This document shows, piece after piece, positions 29,181 through 42,200 of a stretch of 64,000 nt of DNA (the first letter of the stretch is position 1; each line of letters opens with the position of its first letter). Origin of the DNA: Dromaius novaehollandiae (Eukaryota > Chordata > Aves > Casuariiformes > Dromaiidae); the NCBI RefSeq assembly GCF_036370855.1, contig NC_088112.1, forward strand, positions 19,646,469 to 19,710,468, in the 5' to 3' direction. Under the pieces are notes generated by a model that had not been told where the DNA came from, did not search any database, and saw only the letters and a list, made by a program, of their open reading frames with translations. Position numbers and translations under genes: made by a program.

Positions 29181-32100
29181 GTTTTTTTTTTACATGTAGT
29201 TATCCTTAGAAAGCAATCACCAGGCTCCCTCAAGCTGATTTCACATGACTTGCAACTGCAGTTTCAAAAGTAATGCCGTTCCTGAAGCTCCGGCACCCCT
29301 CTTGGCACGTTCCCACGCTGTGTAGGCATCTGTCCAGGGTACAGAGGACTCCAGACCAGCACCAGTGGCAAACTCCCAGCCTCCACTTGGAGTATCATTC
29401 ATCCTTAGACACACTTAGCTGTATAATTATTGTATTTCCTTGGACAATTTTAAACAGCATTTCATAAGGGAGCAGAAATCTCTAGACCAAGCTGTCAAAT
29501 AATTTTCATTGCAGTAATTTAAAATATGCAAAAGCTGTCATTTCCTCCCCTCTGGGAAACGAAAACAGAACAAGTCAATTGAAAGTCTGCATTGCCAGTG
29601 TGCACTGTGTCTAAACCCCGTGTCTTTAGATTCTCCTCCAATATCATTTCTGCCTGGTGAGTTAGAGCAGTGCGGACCAGGTCCCTTCCACGTCTGCAGC
29701 AGCTAAACACCCTGTGGGCATGTTGGGCTCTGTTTAGCGTACAGAAATCAATCCTGAGTTACATGGCTATCTCCATCCAGCAACACAGTTTCTCTGTTCT
29801 CTGCCAACCGTGCAGGTTTGTCACCATTTGAAAACAATTATTTTCCTCTGACTTGGCATTTTTGGCTGCTCCCCAACTGTTTGCGGGCACTTTGGGATTT
29901 ATAGTTAGAGCCCCTCAAAGGAATAGTTATCTTGAAAGTTGAAACTATTTCCAAAAGGCTAAAATGTAACTTTCAGCTGAGTGTGGTTTCCCCACTAGAA
30001 TTGCTTCATAGGGATCTCGACAATTCATTTTCCTGCAACAGAGTGATCGCAGGAATAGTTAAGGACCGGGGCAGAGGGAAGGGGTTGGTTCTCCCTTACA
30101 CCAGTGCTGTTTTATCTGGTGTACAGGGACTTTAAACTAGCTGTATAATTTACTTTCCTTTTGAGACCTTTTACATCCTTGAAAAATGTGAATTCAAATC
30201 TTCTAACTGGAATCACCCCTTACAAAGAAACAATGTAAAGTAATTTGTTTAGTAAATGAGGTTAATAAAAATTTTTAATGTTCATGAGAGAAAGAGAGAG
30301 GATGATCCAGGGATTATGGCCAGATCTGGCTCCCACTGAAGTGTTTAGCACCTGAGAAAGTCCTCACACAGCTGATGCGAAGGTCCTGAGCCAGCCAGCC
30401 TGTCTTTCACCACACGCTATGAGTCTGCGAATGCATCGAAAATGGGGAGCACTGGGCACGGGGGCTTAGGCTGAAATTACAGTACCTGGCCTCCAGACTG
30501 CAAGTTGGGATCTGGACATCCCTGAGCGTTGTACAGTGATGACAGGGACCATGTAATCCAAACCAGCATCAGGATCCCAACTTTCCTGGCTAGCATTTAG
30601 CTCTAGGGAAGCCCAAGCAAGCCCCTAGCTCCGAACAGGGAAACTGTGTGTTTAGCAGAAATGAGATTCCAGACCTGGAATCAGCACATTGCCCTAGCCG
30701 AAACTTTCCAGGTTAATGGAGGGCTCAAAAATCCACAGGAGCCCAGTCAAAATGTGTCTTGGTTTCGGAAGCGACTGTCTGACAGAGAAAAATGAAAACG
30801 AAAGGAATAATCTCAAAGTGGTTTCTACCTTGCAGTTAGCTTATAGTCACCATATTTTGCCTCAAGCCACTTTGAATTACTCCTCACAAACTCACTAGCC
30901 CCAGAAAAGAAATCCATGTTTCTGGTGTAAAGAATTTCCCCTCCTTCCCGGGGCAAGAACTCCAGCCCCACATGCTGTTCTGACTTTTTATAACTACAGA
31001 AGGAAAAATGTTAAAATAGGCTTTGAATTTATACTCTGATCACTAGCTGTGTAATACAAGGGGACGTGCCAAGTAGAACTTTCTATAGTCTTCTTAGCAA
31101 ACACCCTTCTACAGATCAAAGAACAGGTCTGGATAGCTCACCAGCCTGGCACACTTAGGACTTACTAATTTCTGTAGCCAGGAAAACATAAAGGAGCAAT
31201 GCCACTAGCAGCACTTCTGGAAACATTTGATACCTTGGTCTCTCTACATAGTGTGTTTATAGAGCAATCAACTGGAGTGGCCTTGAACATGACTTTGTGT
31301 AATGCTCCAACTCACATTTCTGCAGCCTGCTATTGCCCACTCACTTAAAGAGAGACAAAGAAGATTTTAATCATCTTCCAAGGCTGATTTCTGCAGTTGC
31401 AATAGCCATCCTGAAGTGTAAGCTTTTACCTGCTCATTAGTAAAACATGCAAACGGCTGCAGTAAAAAGAAGTGAAGCTATGTACCTTCATACAAGCCAG
31501 AAGAATGTCAGTGATTTTGGATAATGACTTTGGTATGAGTAGGGTGAACTGAAGGTTCAGTGTGGTGGTGTGGAAGGACACCACCACTTTCCCAAGCAGA
31601 GAGTAACAAGAAACCTACACAAAGTTCCACATGGACAGAGAATTTGGTACATACAGAATTATTTTGAACATAAAGAAAAGTAATGAGTATCCCCATTGGG
31701 TCTAGAAAGGATTTTCAAGGCTCTATCATGGCATGAGTCTGTTCATCTGCAATTAAATGAGCCTTTTCCCATTCACAATAATGTTACATCCCTGTAGCTA
31801 CTACAGCAGAAGCAATATATCAAGGGCACCTTTACATAGACATTTAACAGTGTACGTTATATTATAACAGGTGGGCATGAGGAAGAAAGCCAGCACCACT
31901 GGACAGTAAACTTCTGGCTGCCTGCCAGCCATCCACGGACTATGGTCCGGGAAAATACTCACCTAAGAAAATCGATTGGAGAGAGGACACGGACATGACA
32001 TGAGTTGACATCTCTGCCCTTTGTGGAACACTGATACAAGCAGATACATCAAATGGTGGAACTCAGCCTGCCTGTTTTACCAAAAGCATCCTATACCAAC

Positions 32101-32850
32101 GCTAGCTTTGGCCATGCTTCATCCTCAGGAGTAATTCCTGACATTCCCTCTGACTATTTCTCAGCACTTCAATACCTCAGGGATCTCACTGAAAAGCCCT
32201 TCTTGCAGGATGTGCCATCCTGCAAGGACTCTGCTTCAAATTATGCCCATGCTACCTGCATCCACTGATCCATTGGGAGGGTCTGCAGTTCCCTGGGATT
32301 CCTTTCCCATCTGAGAGAACATTAAAAACCGCTAGCAAATTCTGTTTTTAAGTGGTTAAATAAGTTTCTTTAAAGAAAAGTGAAACCATGAGCAGGATAA
32401 GAGATTCAAGAGGAAAATTCCTAACACCTGCAGTCCAACACGATTTAGAATAAAATACAATAAATTTGCTCAGTGAGTGACAGCAGCACTTGGTAGGAAT
32501 GCAATTGTGAAGCACATCATTTATCAAAGCTATGCTTTGCCCCACAGCTTTATCAGCCAGATTTCTTTGCAGAGCTCGACTACATCACCCTCTGAAAAGC
32601 TCATATTAAAATGCAAAGTTAGATCTTACCTGCTTTCACCTGTTATCCAGTCCCCTGCCTCACACTGCATTTCTGACACCTTCAACCCTTGCGGACAAGA
32701 GCTCCGTTCAGCACAAGTTTTAGGTGATATTCAGATTGCTTTCGACACTCGGAGTGCTTAATTCTTCAGGCTCTCTGGAATATATTGGCATCAGGGGTGA
32801 ATAATCCCTCCCAAGTCATCACATCAGGCCTGTTTTACTAAATCTTTCCA
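29181..32850. other. Intergenic DNA, no gene seen
   Basis: No coding signal is seen. The phrase CTGGCTCCCACTGAA at about 30326 recurs at about 34212, suggesting two old copies of one dispersed repeat. A GAGAGAAAGAGAGAGGATGA purine run lies near 30285-30304. Confidence 0.45.
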
Positions 32851-32859
32851 CTTATTAAG

Positions 32860-33130
32860 AACAAATTTAAACAGCTCAAATATACTTATTTTTGTAAGGA
32901 GTCCTTTAAAAATAGTTCATAAATTTATGAGCCAGCATATGCTGCAAAAATACAATAAAAAAGAAAAAAGTCAGTGACATATTTTAGCCCAGTTTAAACT
33001 ATCTGTCAGCCATATCCTCCCATCGTGTACAAAGCAAACAAGTGGTTTTGCATAAAAGCGGTCAGCAAAGTCCTGCTAGGGTTAAGATATTCTTTTTAAA
33101 GCAAAGGGCAACACTTCATCTGCTTCATTA
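32860..33130. promoter_or_regulatory. Candidate regulatory element with two adjacent palindromes
   Basis: CATAAATTTATG at 32918-32929 is a perfect 12-base palindrome of two inverted CATAAA cores (CDX/posterior-HOX-like). Three bases later CAGCATATGCTG at 32933-32944 is another perfect palindrome containing a CATATG E-box. The surrounding stretch is AT-rich with almost no CpG. The palindromes are seen; the enhancer role is inference. Confidence 0.35.
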
Positions 33131-36100
33131 GCCCGTGGCTGAGTTGGTATCCACATTCCTGAGCGAGCAGACAGGATTTAGAGACGTGCATGTGCAGACC
33201 CAGTGACTCCACACCTCAGGAGGAGGAGGGGGCCTCCCAGGCACCCAGCTGAAGACTCAGACCTCTTGCACAAACTCCCTGTGTCCTTGTTATTCACACC
33301 CATGCTCAGGAGGAGCCAGACAGAAAGCAAGTTACTAAACGGGGGTCCTCAAACTCTGGTGTGTCCCCTGCCGTAGGTTAGGCGAGCTCATGTCTGAAAT
33401 ATTGCCAGAACTAAGGGGATTTTTAGGGGAATGAAGCCAGGGAAGCCCTTTTCTTTGGGCAACGTGCAGGCTGCTCTAGGCAGCCCCGGGTAGCAGGGCT
33501 GGCCGATGCACTCCGTGTGCCTGGGTCTCGGCTGGGCAGCAGGGCCAGGCTATTGCAGTACTGTTCTAGGGGCTATCAGCAGCACCCGGGCGGTTACTGC
33601 GAAATCGTAGTGAATTAGAGCCCTATATAACCGAAACCCAGACTCCACTCAGAAGCAGGCTTACTGCTTCCCTAGGCCAATGTACTTGTGCAAAAACACC
33701 CACCACCGCCTGACAAGGGATGTCTGCTCTCTCCTTACACACTTTACAACAGGGTAGTGCTGCTGGGCTTCAGCGGGGGTCCACCCTCGCTCCCAGGTGC
33801 GCAAGGGAGGAGGTGCAGGTCCAAACCTGGGTGTTAGCATACCCTGCTCCAGAGTAAGCTCTGTGAAAATTGCAGTGGTTTGGCCAGTGTGTTTTTAAAT
33901 CTCTGACCCTTTTAAAGAAACAGACTGCAGATGTATGGTAGGTTCATTGTTATTGCAGGAGTGTCTTTTAAAGATGGTCCCCTGGGGCCATCTTGAAGCT
34001 TCTGCTTGACAGGTGTATGTAACATACCCAGATCCAGGGAGAAATCCTGCCCTGTCAAACGAACCAAAATGAGGCAATGAACAGAAAGGACAGAGCAGGG
34101 GTTTCACATGTGGGTTAATTTACAACATCTCTGAGTGTTTGCCATTTCGGTATTTGGAAATCCTGTCACATTCCTTGCGAAAGTATGAATTATAAATTCT
34201 GCACTGTATGCCAGTCTGGCTCCCACTGAAAGCCTTACACATACAGATGTTTCAAGAGTTAGTGGCTTGCTTGTTTTTCCTTTTCTATATAACCAGAAAG
34301 ATAAAGGAGCATGCAGTACATTCTAAGCCAATCTACTGCCCTATAGTAACAATACTTTCCTACACTGGTAAGTGTTTTATTTACCATTCAGGATGGTATC
34401 TTTCTACACTTATGATATAACTAACTGTAAAGTATTTGGGTCTGTTTTTTATTCAAGCACATTTCTCTCTTGAAAAAAGCCCACATCTCAAGGTACAGTC
34501 CATATTAGGCAAGTCAAAGCAAAATCTGATGTTAAGAATACATAGTTTGGGGCCTGAGAAGATTTTGTCTTTTTTCTCCTCCAAACACCAACCATATGCC
34601 TTGCAAAATTCCCACTGAAAGCAAACGTGATTACACGGCATGAGGTGTAATCAAAGCAGGAAGGTGTGTTTATACAATACACAGAAATATACGGAGGTAT
34701 CCAGAGAAGATTAGCATATCTTACTACCACACTGGCCTCGAGGTTTAAAACAACAGTTCTGCAGCAGAGCACTGTAACTCCATCTCGGATTTTCAACTGG
34801 AATCTTTTGATAGGAAAAAAGCAGAACAAATATCTCCCTTAAGCCAAAGATTTCAGTGTAGGTTTCTCCAAGGCTAGCATCTCAAAGACCTGTGGACTTG
34901 AAATAAGGGTGGCTAAAATTTTAATCAAAGTGTGTTTTGAAAGGAATAAATCTCAGAATTTCCAAACAAGTGCAGTGCAACTTTGATAACAGAGATTCAG
35001 ATCATCAGAAGATCTCTATCAGCAAAAGGTCACATACTTACTCTGAAAATATTTTCCACTATTCTAGACTACATCTCTGTATGTAGTCTCTCTAATCATT
35101 TCGTTCTAATTACTACCTGAGAAGCTGACTACACACAAACGTCTATGATACTACAGCTAGTTTGGAAGCATTTTTTTTTCCTAGAGGTTCTGTTCTTCTG
35201 TGAAGACCTACAGTCACAGCTGTAGGCACATCAGAGCATCCTTCTACCCTCCACATGCTGCATTCAGCTGTGCAGAGGAGCAAGCAGAGGAATAGCATTG
35301 CCTTCTGCATCAGCAGTTGCTACCGAGGCAAAGCCTGAAGCTTATCTGATAGTGCCGCTGCCTGTTAAGAAAGTACTGCCTAAATCCACAGGTTCAGCCC
35401 TTTTTCTGTGGCAGAGCAGCTCTTAGGTAGGCACTCAGAAGTTTCAGGCAAGTGGACAGAAAGGAAGAGCTACCTAAAGAAGATGGCAATAGGCGCGGTC
35501 TTCAGGACCAACTACTTATTCTGGCAGGCTGCTCAAAATGGGCACATAAAACCCAAAGCACTATGTCGGACTCCTGCACCAATGTGGTGTAGCCTAGCAG
35601 ACCAGGACTATCCCTTTTTCACTGCTGAGGTGTTCATCCTGTTCAGTCTCCCAGCAAGGAAGTCTTCTCAGGGTGCCAGAGAAGGAGCATGTTCTTGAGC
35701 CATGTATAACCAGAGAGGTTTTGGGGAGGTGTAGGATTGCCTGGGCACTTCACAGCCTCTTCATTGTCACAAGCCCCAGCAGTGTACATAACGTTCAACA
35801 CATTTACGGTTGCTGCATATAATGTTGGGGTATTAGAAAACATGGAGTAGAGCTGACATGGCTGCAGAATAAAGCCAATTTCTATTTCATTTGTGGAAGT
35901 ACTTTCCAAATGCTTCTTCAACCTGGTTTCCTTGTGCCAGTTCCAGCCTCCACTGGGCTCTGATAAGGGAGAGCAACAGGTAGAGAACATGACTGATGCT
36001 GGACTATCTGTCTTACTACTTACATTTTGGTAACAGTTGCTCTTGCTGTGACTACATCAGTAAGTAGTGATAACAGCTCTTTTCTCCAGGGCCACATCAA

Positions 36101-39100
36101 GCTGCTTCAAGGCAGCTTTTTTTATGTCTTCTTTCTCCTGCCATAATGCACGGGCTTCATGTCCAAAAAAAATTTTCTGTCACATTCAGTTCCTGAAGCA
36201 TTATTCTGACAAAAATCAGTCACTAAGAAAAGTCCTTGATGTCAGAGGTTTCATCAAAGCAAAGTAATAAATATTGCAGCAGTCAGCTAGTCTTTGGAGT
36301 CCTGTTGGTGTTGCCAGGAATCTCACTTACTCCTTCAACACTGTTGTCAAAAGAATTGCATTTGTTAGATTGTCTCCTTCCTTCCACTGCTTTTTTTTCC
36401 CTCCTCCCATTTTCCTTTTCTTCTATTCCTAAGGAAATGAGGGCACATACAAGTGAGATACCGTACCATCTTTATCACTCCACCATCTGCAAATGGTTTC
36501 ATTCCTCTGACAATTTCACATGCAACCTTATAAAAAGACCTGGCGCACTTATGCTGCTAACTTCAAAGATGTACATAGCTATGTTGGACCACTCAGTGCT
36601 GATGGGGCAGACAGTAAGAGGCTGTGTTTCATTTTTTTGTGAGAATCTATCTCTGTGTCAAATGGCTAATGGGTGAGAAAACGATTCTTCCAGTTGTACA
36701 ACTCAATCCTTTAAAATGAAGTCAGAGAACATATTAGTGGTCAAAGGAGACTAAGAAACCCTGGAAGTAAGAAATGACCCTCAGAATTTTCCCCTTCATC
36801 CTGCGGAGAAGGCCAAGAAAGCTCTTGGCAAGCCTGCAGATATTCCAGTGGGATTTAATACTGCTCCTTCCTGCTTTTAATACTTTCTCTGTGTCCACTC
36901 ATTAGCGGTGGGTAAGCACATGAACAGCGGGAAGGTAATTGTGCTGTAGAGATCAGAAGTACCATGGTGAATGGAGGCGATCCTCTGCTGGCAGCAGGTT
37001 AACAAGCTCAAGTCAACCATACAGTGCCTGTCTCTGCCCAAACTGTCTTTCCTTGGGATGGTGCTGTGGACACATCAGACGTTAAGAGGCAATGCCTGAA
37101 CCTCCTTGTTCTTCCATGGGCTTCATTGTGTTCGGTTCCAAATACTCCTACGAGGCATTCAGCACTCCCAGCTCCCATGCGAATCCAGGCCTTGGAGATG
37201 CCCAGGACCTCGCAGTACTGTGCTCTGCCTGGCCTGCTCCTCCAGAGTCGACCGTCGGCCCAAAACCTGGTAACCTGCAGGAGTACAAACGCCAATGAAT
37301 ATTTTCTGCCTCCTTGCTAAAGGCAATCTGGGTGTTTCAGTGGCTGTTTTCTTCACATGAACATTTTTCTATTATCTGTCTGCTAGAGAAGGTCGTGACA
37401 TTACATTTTGCCATACGGAAAATTTAGCCAAAAGTAAAGCTATTTTGTTTTCATTTATATTTCCAGTTCTTCATAATGTCAGGGGAATGTCAGGTACATT
37501 AGCCCTTTTCTCTTCAAAATGACTTTTTAATGAAAACTCATTTTTCCCATGGTGAAGACATGGTTTTCTGTTCTCTTGAACACCATTGTTTTTATTTTAA
37601 GAAGTTCTGAGGAAAACAACTTTGGTTCTCTTTTACTAATGAGCTACCATATAGCAAAGTGCCTTTCATTGCCTTGAAATTAAAAAAAAAAAGAAATAAA
37701 GGGAAAAAAAGTATGATTTAGTCTTTTGATTAAAAAACCCTACTTTTTTGTTCATTTCTTATATGTTAAAAATAATTATCAAATAGAAGGACAGAAAGTC
37801 TTGAATATTTCTCGTTGGCTCTGTGCTCAAATTCAAGGTTTTTTTACTTCTCCTTGGCTGTTCACAAGCCCAGAGGATTTCTTTTTTATTTTTAAGCCTC
37901 TCTAGAAAGTGCAGCCTTCTCTCTGGGGACAAGTTCTAAAAGAAACAAATCAGAGATGAGGAATTTTAGCAGTGAGTCCACTCTGGTTCGTTCCTTTGTC
38001 TCTCTCCTGTCATGACACTTTGATTCTGCATCCCCCACATATCTCAGCCTTTCAAGGCATTTATAAATTATAGAAGTATTTATTATTGTGGAGAAAATAT
38101 GATCATTCACTGAACTTATGGTGAACTTTGCACGCATGCTCACTCCTTTTGTCCAGAAATTTTTTTCATAGAGAGGAACTTGCTTAAAGTCTGCAGACTG
38201 ACTTTTAGGGCTGAGATCTTGGCAGGTGATTTCAGGCTTGTACTGGGGAACCTGCACAAAAGCAAACCTCACTGTATCTTACTCTTTTCTAAACTTAAAT
38301 CTGAATCTGAAATGTTCCTTCATTTTTGTACAGTTTAGCATATAGATACAGCAAGCACAAAGTAGGTGGGTAAATTTCTGAAAAAAGTCCTACCATCATC
38401 CCACACAGGTTTATGGAAACAGTGTTATGAAATTTTCAGTTTCTAGTGTTGTTAAAACATATGTTCAAGGGAATGGGGTGTGAAAAATCGCTTAATGCTA
38501 TTAAAATGTAAGTGTCACTTTCTCTGGTAAATGCTAGAGGGATCAGCTGGTAGATATTAACTTGATATTAACATTTAACAGGAATCTTCTTATTGCCCCA
38601 GTCTTCCAAGACTTTCTACTAGAAGGGAGAGTTCAATGCAAAAGGGGTTTTCTGATATCCAGGTATGGAAGAGGTTGATAATTCCTAACCTGTGGGATCT
38701 GGCCCACTGCTGATTTTGGAAATACATGATAATGCCATGTTTCCTTTCATGCTTCTCCTTGTAGCTGAAAAGAATGAAGTTCCTCTCAGTGTGTGCTTTT
38801 CTGTTGAGGCAGAGACACTTCTTGGATATAGACACTCCGGATTTGAACTCAAGCCTCCAGAGAAGGCCACTTAATCCTCAGAAACACCTACAGTAGCCCC
38901 CTTAAAGACTCCTCACTTACTGTGTCTTGTGTGATATCTCCCATTAACGCTACCAGGGACCCACACTCTGCCTGATCACTAAATGATCTGCTCTCCACAA
39001 GGCCAGAAAATGAATGCGTTTAATAAGGATTAACCCCTGCTGGCACTAGGGAGCAATAAATATCATAGCACCAGCATTTGTAACGCTATAGTTATCATTG

Positions 39101-39180
39101 TGTCAGCATTTCTGTTATAAACCAGGGTTTGGGGGGGATTAGAACTCAGCCATAAAATTTGCTCCAGGCTGAAACTTGGC
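33131..39180. other. Intergenic DNA, no gene seen
   Basis: The left part (33180-33800) is more GC-rich, the rest AT-rich. An A-rich tract lies at 37682-37710. A perfect hairpin lies at 35066-35089. Open frames reach 146 codons (36236-36676) but look random. No exon of PITX1 or another gene was recognised. Confidence 0.5.
35066..35089. repeat. Perfect 9-base inverted repeat with 6-base loop
   Basis: AGACTACAT at 35066-35074 pairs exactly with ATGTAGTCT at 35081-35089 around the loop CTCTGT. It has no T run after it and no neighbouring gene, so no role is evident. Confidence 0.8.
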
Positions 39181-39192
39181 ACAAAAAAAAAA

Positions 39193-39207
39193 TTCAGTCT
39201 ATGATTG

Positions 39208-39240
<33 letters not shown>

Positions 39241-39270
39241 CCCTAGGAAAAAAAAATCTCTTCAGTCTAT
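39193..39270. repeat. T26 tract flanked by 10-base direct repeats
   Basis: T26 at 39213-39238 and a following AACCCTAGG plus A9 run are bounded by TTCAGTCTAT at 39193-39202 and 39261-39270. The flanks resemble a target-site duplication around a tiny retroposed poly(A)-bearing insert, but the insert has almost no body, so a local duplication with slippage fits as well. Confidence 0.5.
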
Positions 39271-42200
39271 TTTAAGTTGACAAAGAGCAAAATATGAGAC
39301 TCTTCTCAAATGCTTGAGACCGGCATCTGTGCCTTTGGGAATCAAGAAAGACCCTGGCTGTGATTCCACTTAGGGTGAGCTTTCATTGGGGTATCAGAAG
39401 TTCAGGGATTAAAGAAGACTTTTGGCATTTCTTGAAAGCCAAAAAAGCTTTGTTATAGTATATGAAAGAGCTCGGTCTTTTAGCAATGGGGCTTTTTAAA
39501 TGCATCTTTAAATGCATTTTGTAGCAGAAAAGTGGATAGCTTTAAAGTATCAGGCCCTCCAAACCCCCCGCAGTACCTTGGCCAAGCCAGAGGTAAGTAG
39601 TCCCACCGCACTCTTTGTGCTAGGCTGTGCTGGAACAAGGGAGCAGCTTGGGGTAACTGAAATAAGGTCTGTTTGGGGTTAATTCTGTGCCCACACCTGG
39701 CATTTTCAGCAGAATTCGTTCCCTCTCAGAAACCAGATGTGTGACCAAGAGGGCCGATGCAACAGGAAGGCATCCCAACGTTGCTGGTGCTGGAAGGCAC
39801 GGAGGAACAGTCGGCAGAGACCTCTGCTCTGGGGTGTCACGCATGAAGCTGAGCCTGTCTCAGCTGCAGACACTCATCCGCCTGTTCCTGCTTTCCCACT
39901 GTACAACAGCACTGCGCGGGGTTCGCTATGAGGAGACGAGTTGCAGTTTGGAGGAAAGCAGGGTTTACCCCTCCCTGTATAAACACACACTGTCAGAAGG
40001 GTCGCCACTGCGTCGTGGAACCCGGAGGAGCAGAACACGAGTTAATTTGTTTCCCCAAAATAAGCTTTTCTCTTAGAAACAGGAGTGCTATTTTGTTTCT
40101 CGTGCAGTCCGAGGTATAATATTGAGTCCCAGTTTCCCTTAAGAGCTGAGCTTCATCCTTCTTCTACTAGGATGGTTTTATTTTAGTTACCAAATATTTG
40201 AGGTTAAAGTGAATAGTTCATCTTTAATGGGATTATCTCTTTCAATGTTTGCTTTCATTACAGTTCGAATTGCTCTGAGCATGAGAATCTAACCTCACCA
40301 AAAGCATATTTTTGTAATTTGATACAAACTAAATTTAACCTTTGACTCTCATCTATAAAGACGTTACTTTTTTCCACCAAAAAGCAGAATGTTAGATTAA
40401 AGATCTGCCAGTTTCAATTTCCAGGTTGCTAACCTTCCTGTGATTGGGTCCTGAAACATGGAAAGCTGGGTATTTAGTAAAGGTATTTAATATTAATAGT
40501 AACAGTCAAGATGGTCTTATACCTCCTACTTTTAATAACTAGATGGGGGTTCTCTACTGATTTTTTAAAAGGAAAATAATTTCCTTGACCTGTACTGTAC
40601 AATACAGTGGACCTCTCTGGACAGAGATATTTAAAATTAAATCTTCTTTTTAAGATACCTTTCCAGTTCATCACAATTCTGTTGTTAAACAAATAATTTT
40701 TATCCAAACACTTCAGAATATTAAGCCTGTACTTAGAAAAAAACAGCTTCATGTTCTCTCTTCCAAGGGCTGGCTCTTAATGTGATACAGAAAGGGAAAC
40801 AAATTCTTTGTACTATTCTATATTTTTCTCCAGTAAATCATCGGGGAATTTGGAGAGGAGGGGTTGCTTTTTAGAAAAACTAGATTCTTGTTCTCTTCCG
40901 AAAGTCCTCATAATACATGGAGTTTCACTTCTGCTCCAATCAGATGAAGTGCTGAAACTTTAACTGAAAAAGCTTTTCAGGTATTTGCCAGGAATTTAAG
41001 ATGTCTTTTAAAAACAATTAAGCATGAATGAAAATTTATTATGTCTCCAGTCCTGCAAAGGATAGTTCACAAGTGGATCAACTGCCAGAGCTCTGGTGAA
41101 GTCAATGACACCTCTTCCCTGCATTTCTGCCATAACAAAGCAGAGGGGGAAACGACTTGCTTCATACGCAAGGATGCAAAGGGGAATGTGGGCACTTCTA
41201 TTTATTTATTTAACACCAGAAAGTTCACCATGAATTCTACAAAATTCTTCCATCAGTTTTACACTTTTTACGACGCTATTTTTTGTGCTAGTTTTGTGCA
41301 GGAAAGCCTTTGTGTTCATACACGTACTCAGGCTCCATAGGGAAGGCTGATTTTGGTATAAAAATTATACTCTGTAAAATCTGTCTATTCTGTACAGGGA
41401 AGCAAGCAAGAAAAAAAAAAGAAACCTGCCTTATATTTCAGCTCAGCAGTCCTCAGAAAAGGATACTGCAAATAAAATTCAAATTGTAACACATACTGCG
41501 CTAATAAATGGTCAGCTTAGAAGCATTTCCTGTTTATACACTGTGTTAATAAGCATCCATCACCCATGTCACATATACGGGATACCAAATTCAAATGTCA
41601 AACAAAATGTAAGAGGTCACACATTTTCCTTTGCTAACTAAAAGTGTAATTCATAAATATTATTGCTACCAAACTCTCCATCTACAGCACTTGTTTAGAA
41701 ATATGCACATGTAATATAAATTGTGATTAAGTTAAATGGGTATATTATTTCCTGTTTTAAGGGTGAACAGCAGCATGAATTATGTTTTACTCAATAGGCA
41801 TTTCAATAAAAACATATAGACTAACAAGCTGCTATCATATACTTCAGCTGCACGGACTAACTTGAGAAGGGTCTTACGATCCACCACTGATATTTAAGCT
41901 GTTTCTCTGTCTGTTATTTCTGCTGATGCACAGAAAAACATTTCCTTAACTCAGAACCTCTTTCCTTTTTTTTTTGTTATAAAAATAAAGCCTATTTGAC
42001 TGTGGTGAGTTTATACACACAGAATAAATAACACAAATGTATCAGCTAAACTCGATTTTTTTCTTTTTACTGACTTAAGCAATGTAGGGCTTGAGGAAGT
42101 CTCTCTGTGAAAATAATCAACAGCGCCTGTCCTCTGAAATGACTCGTTTCAGTTTGCAGAAATCGAACACTTGACGAACAAAATAAAAACACAAGAATAG

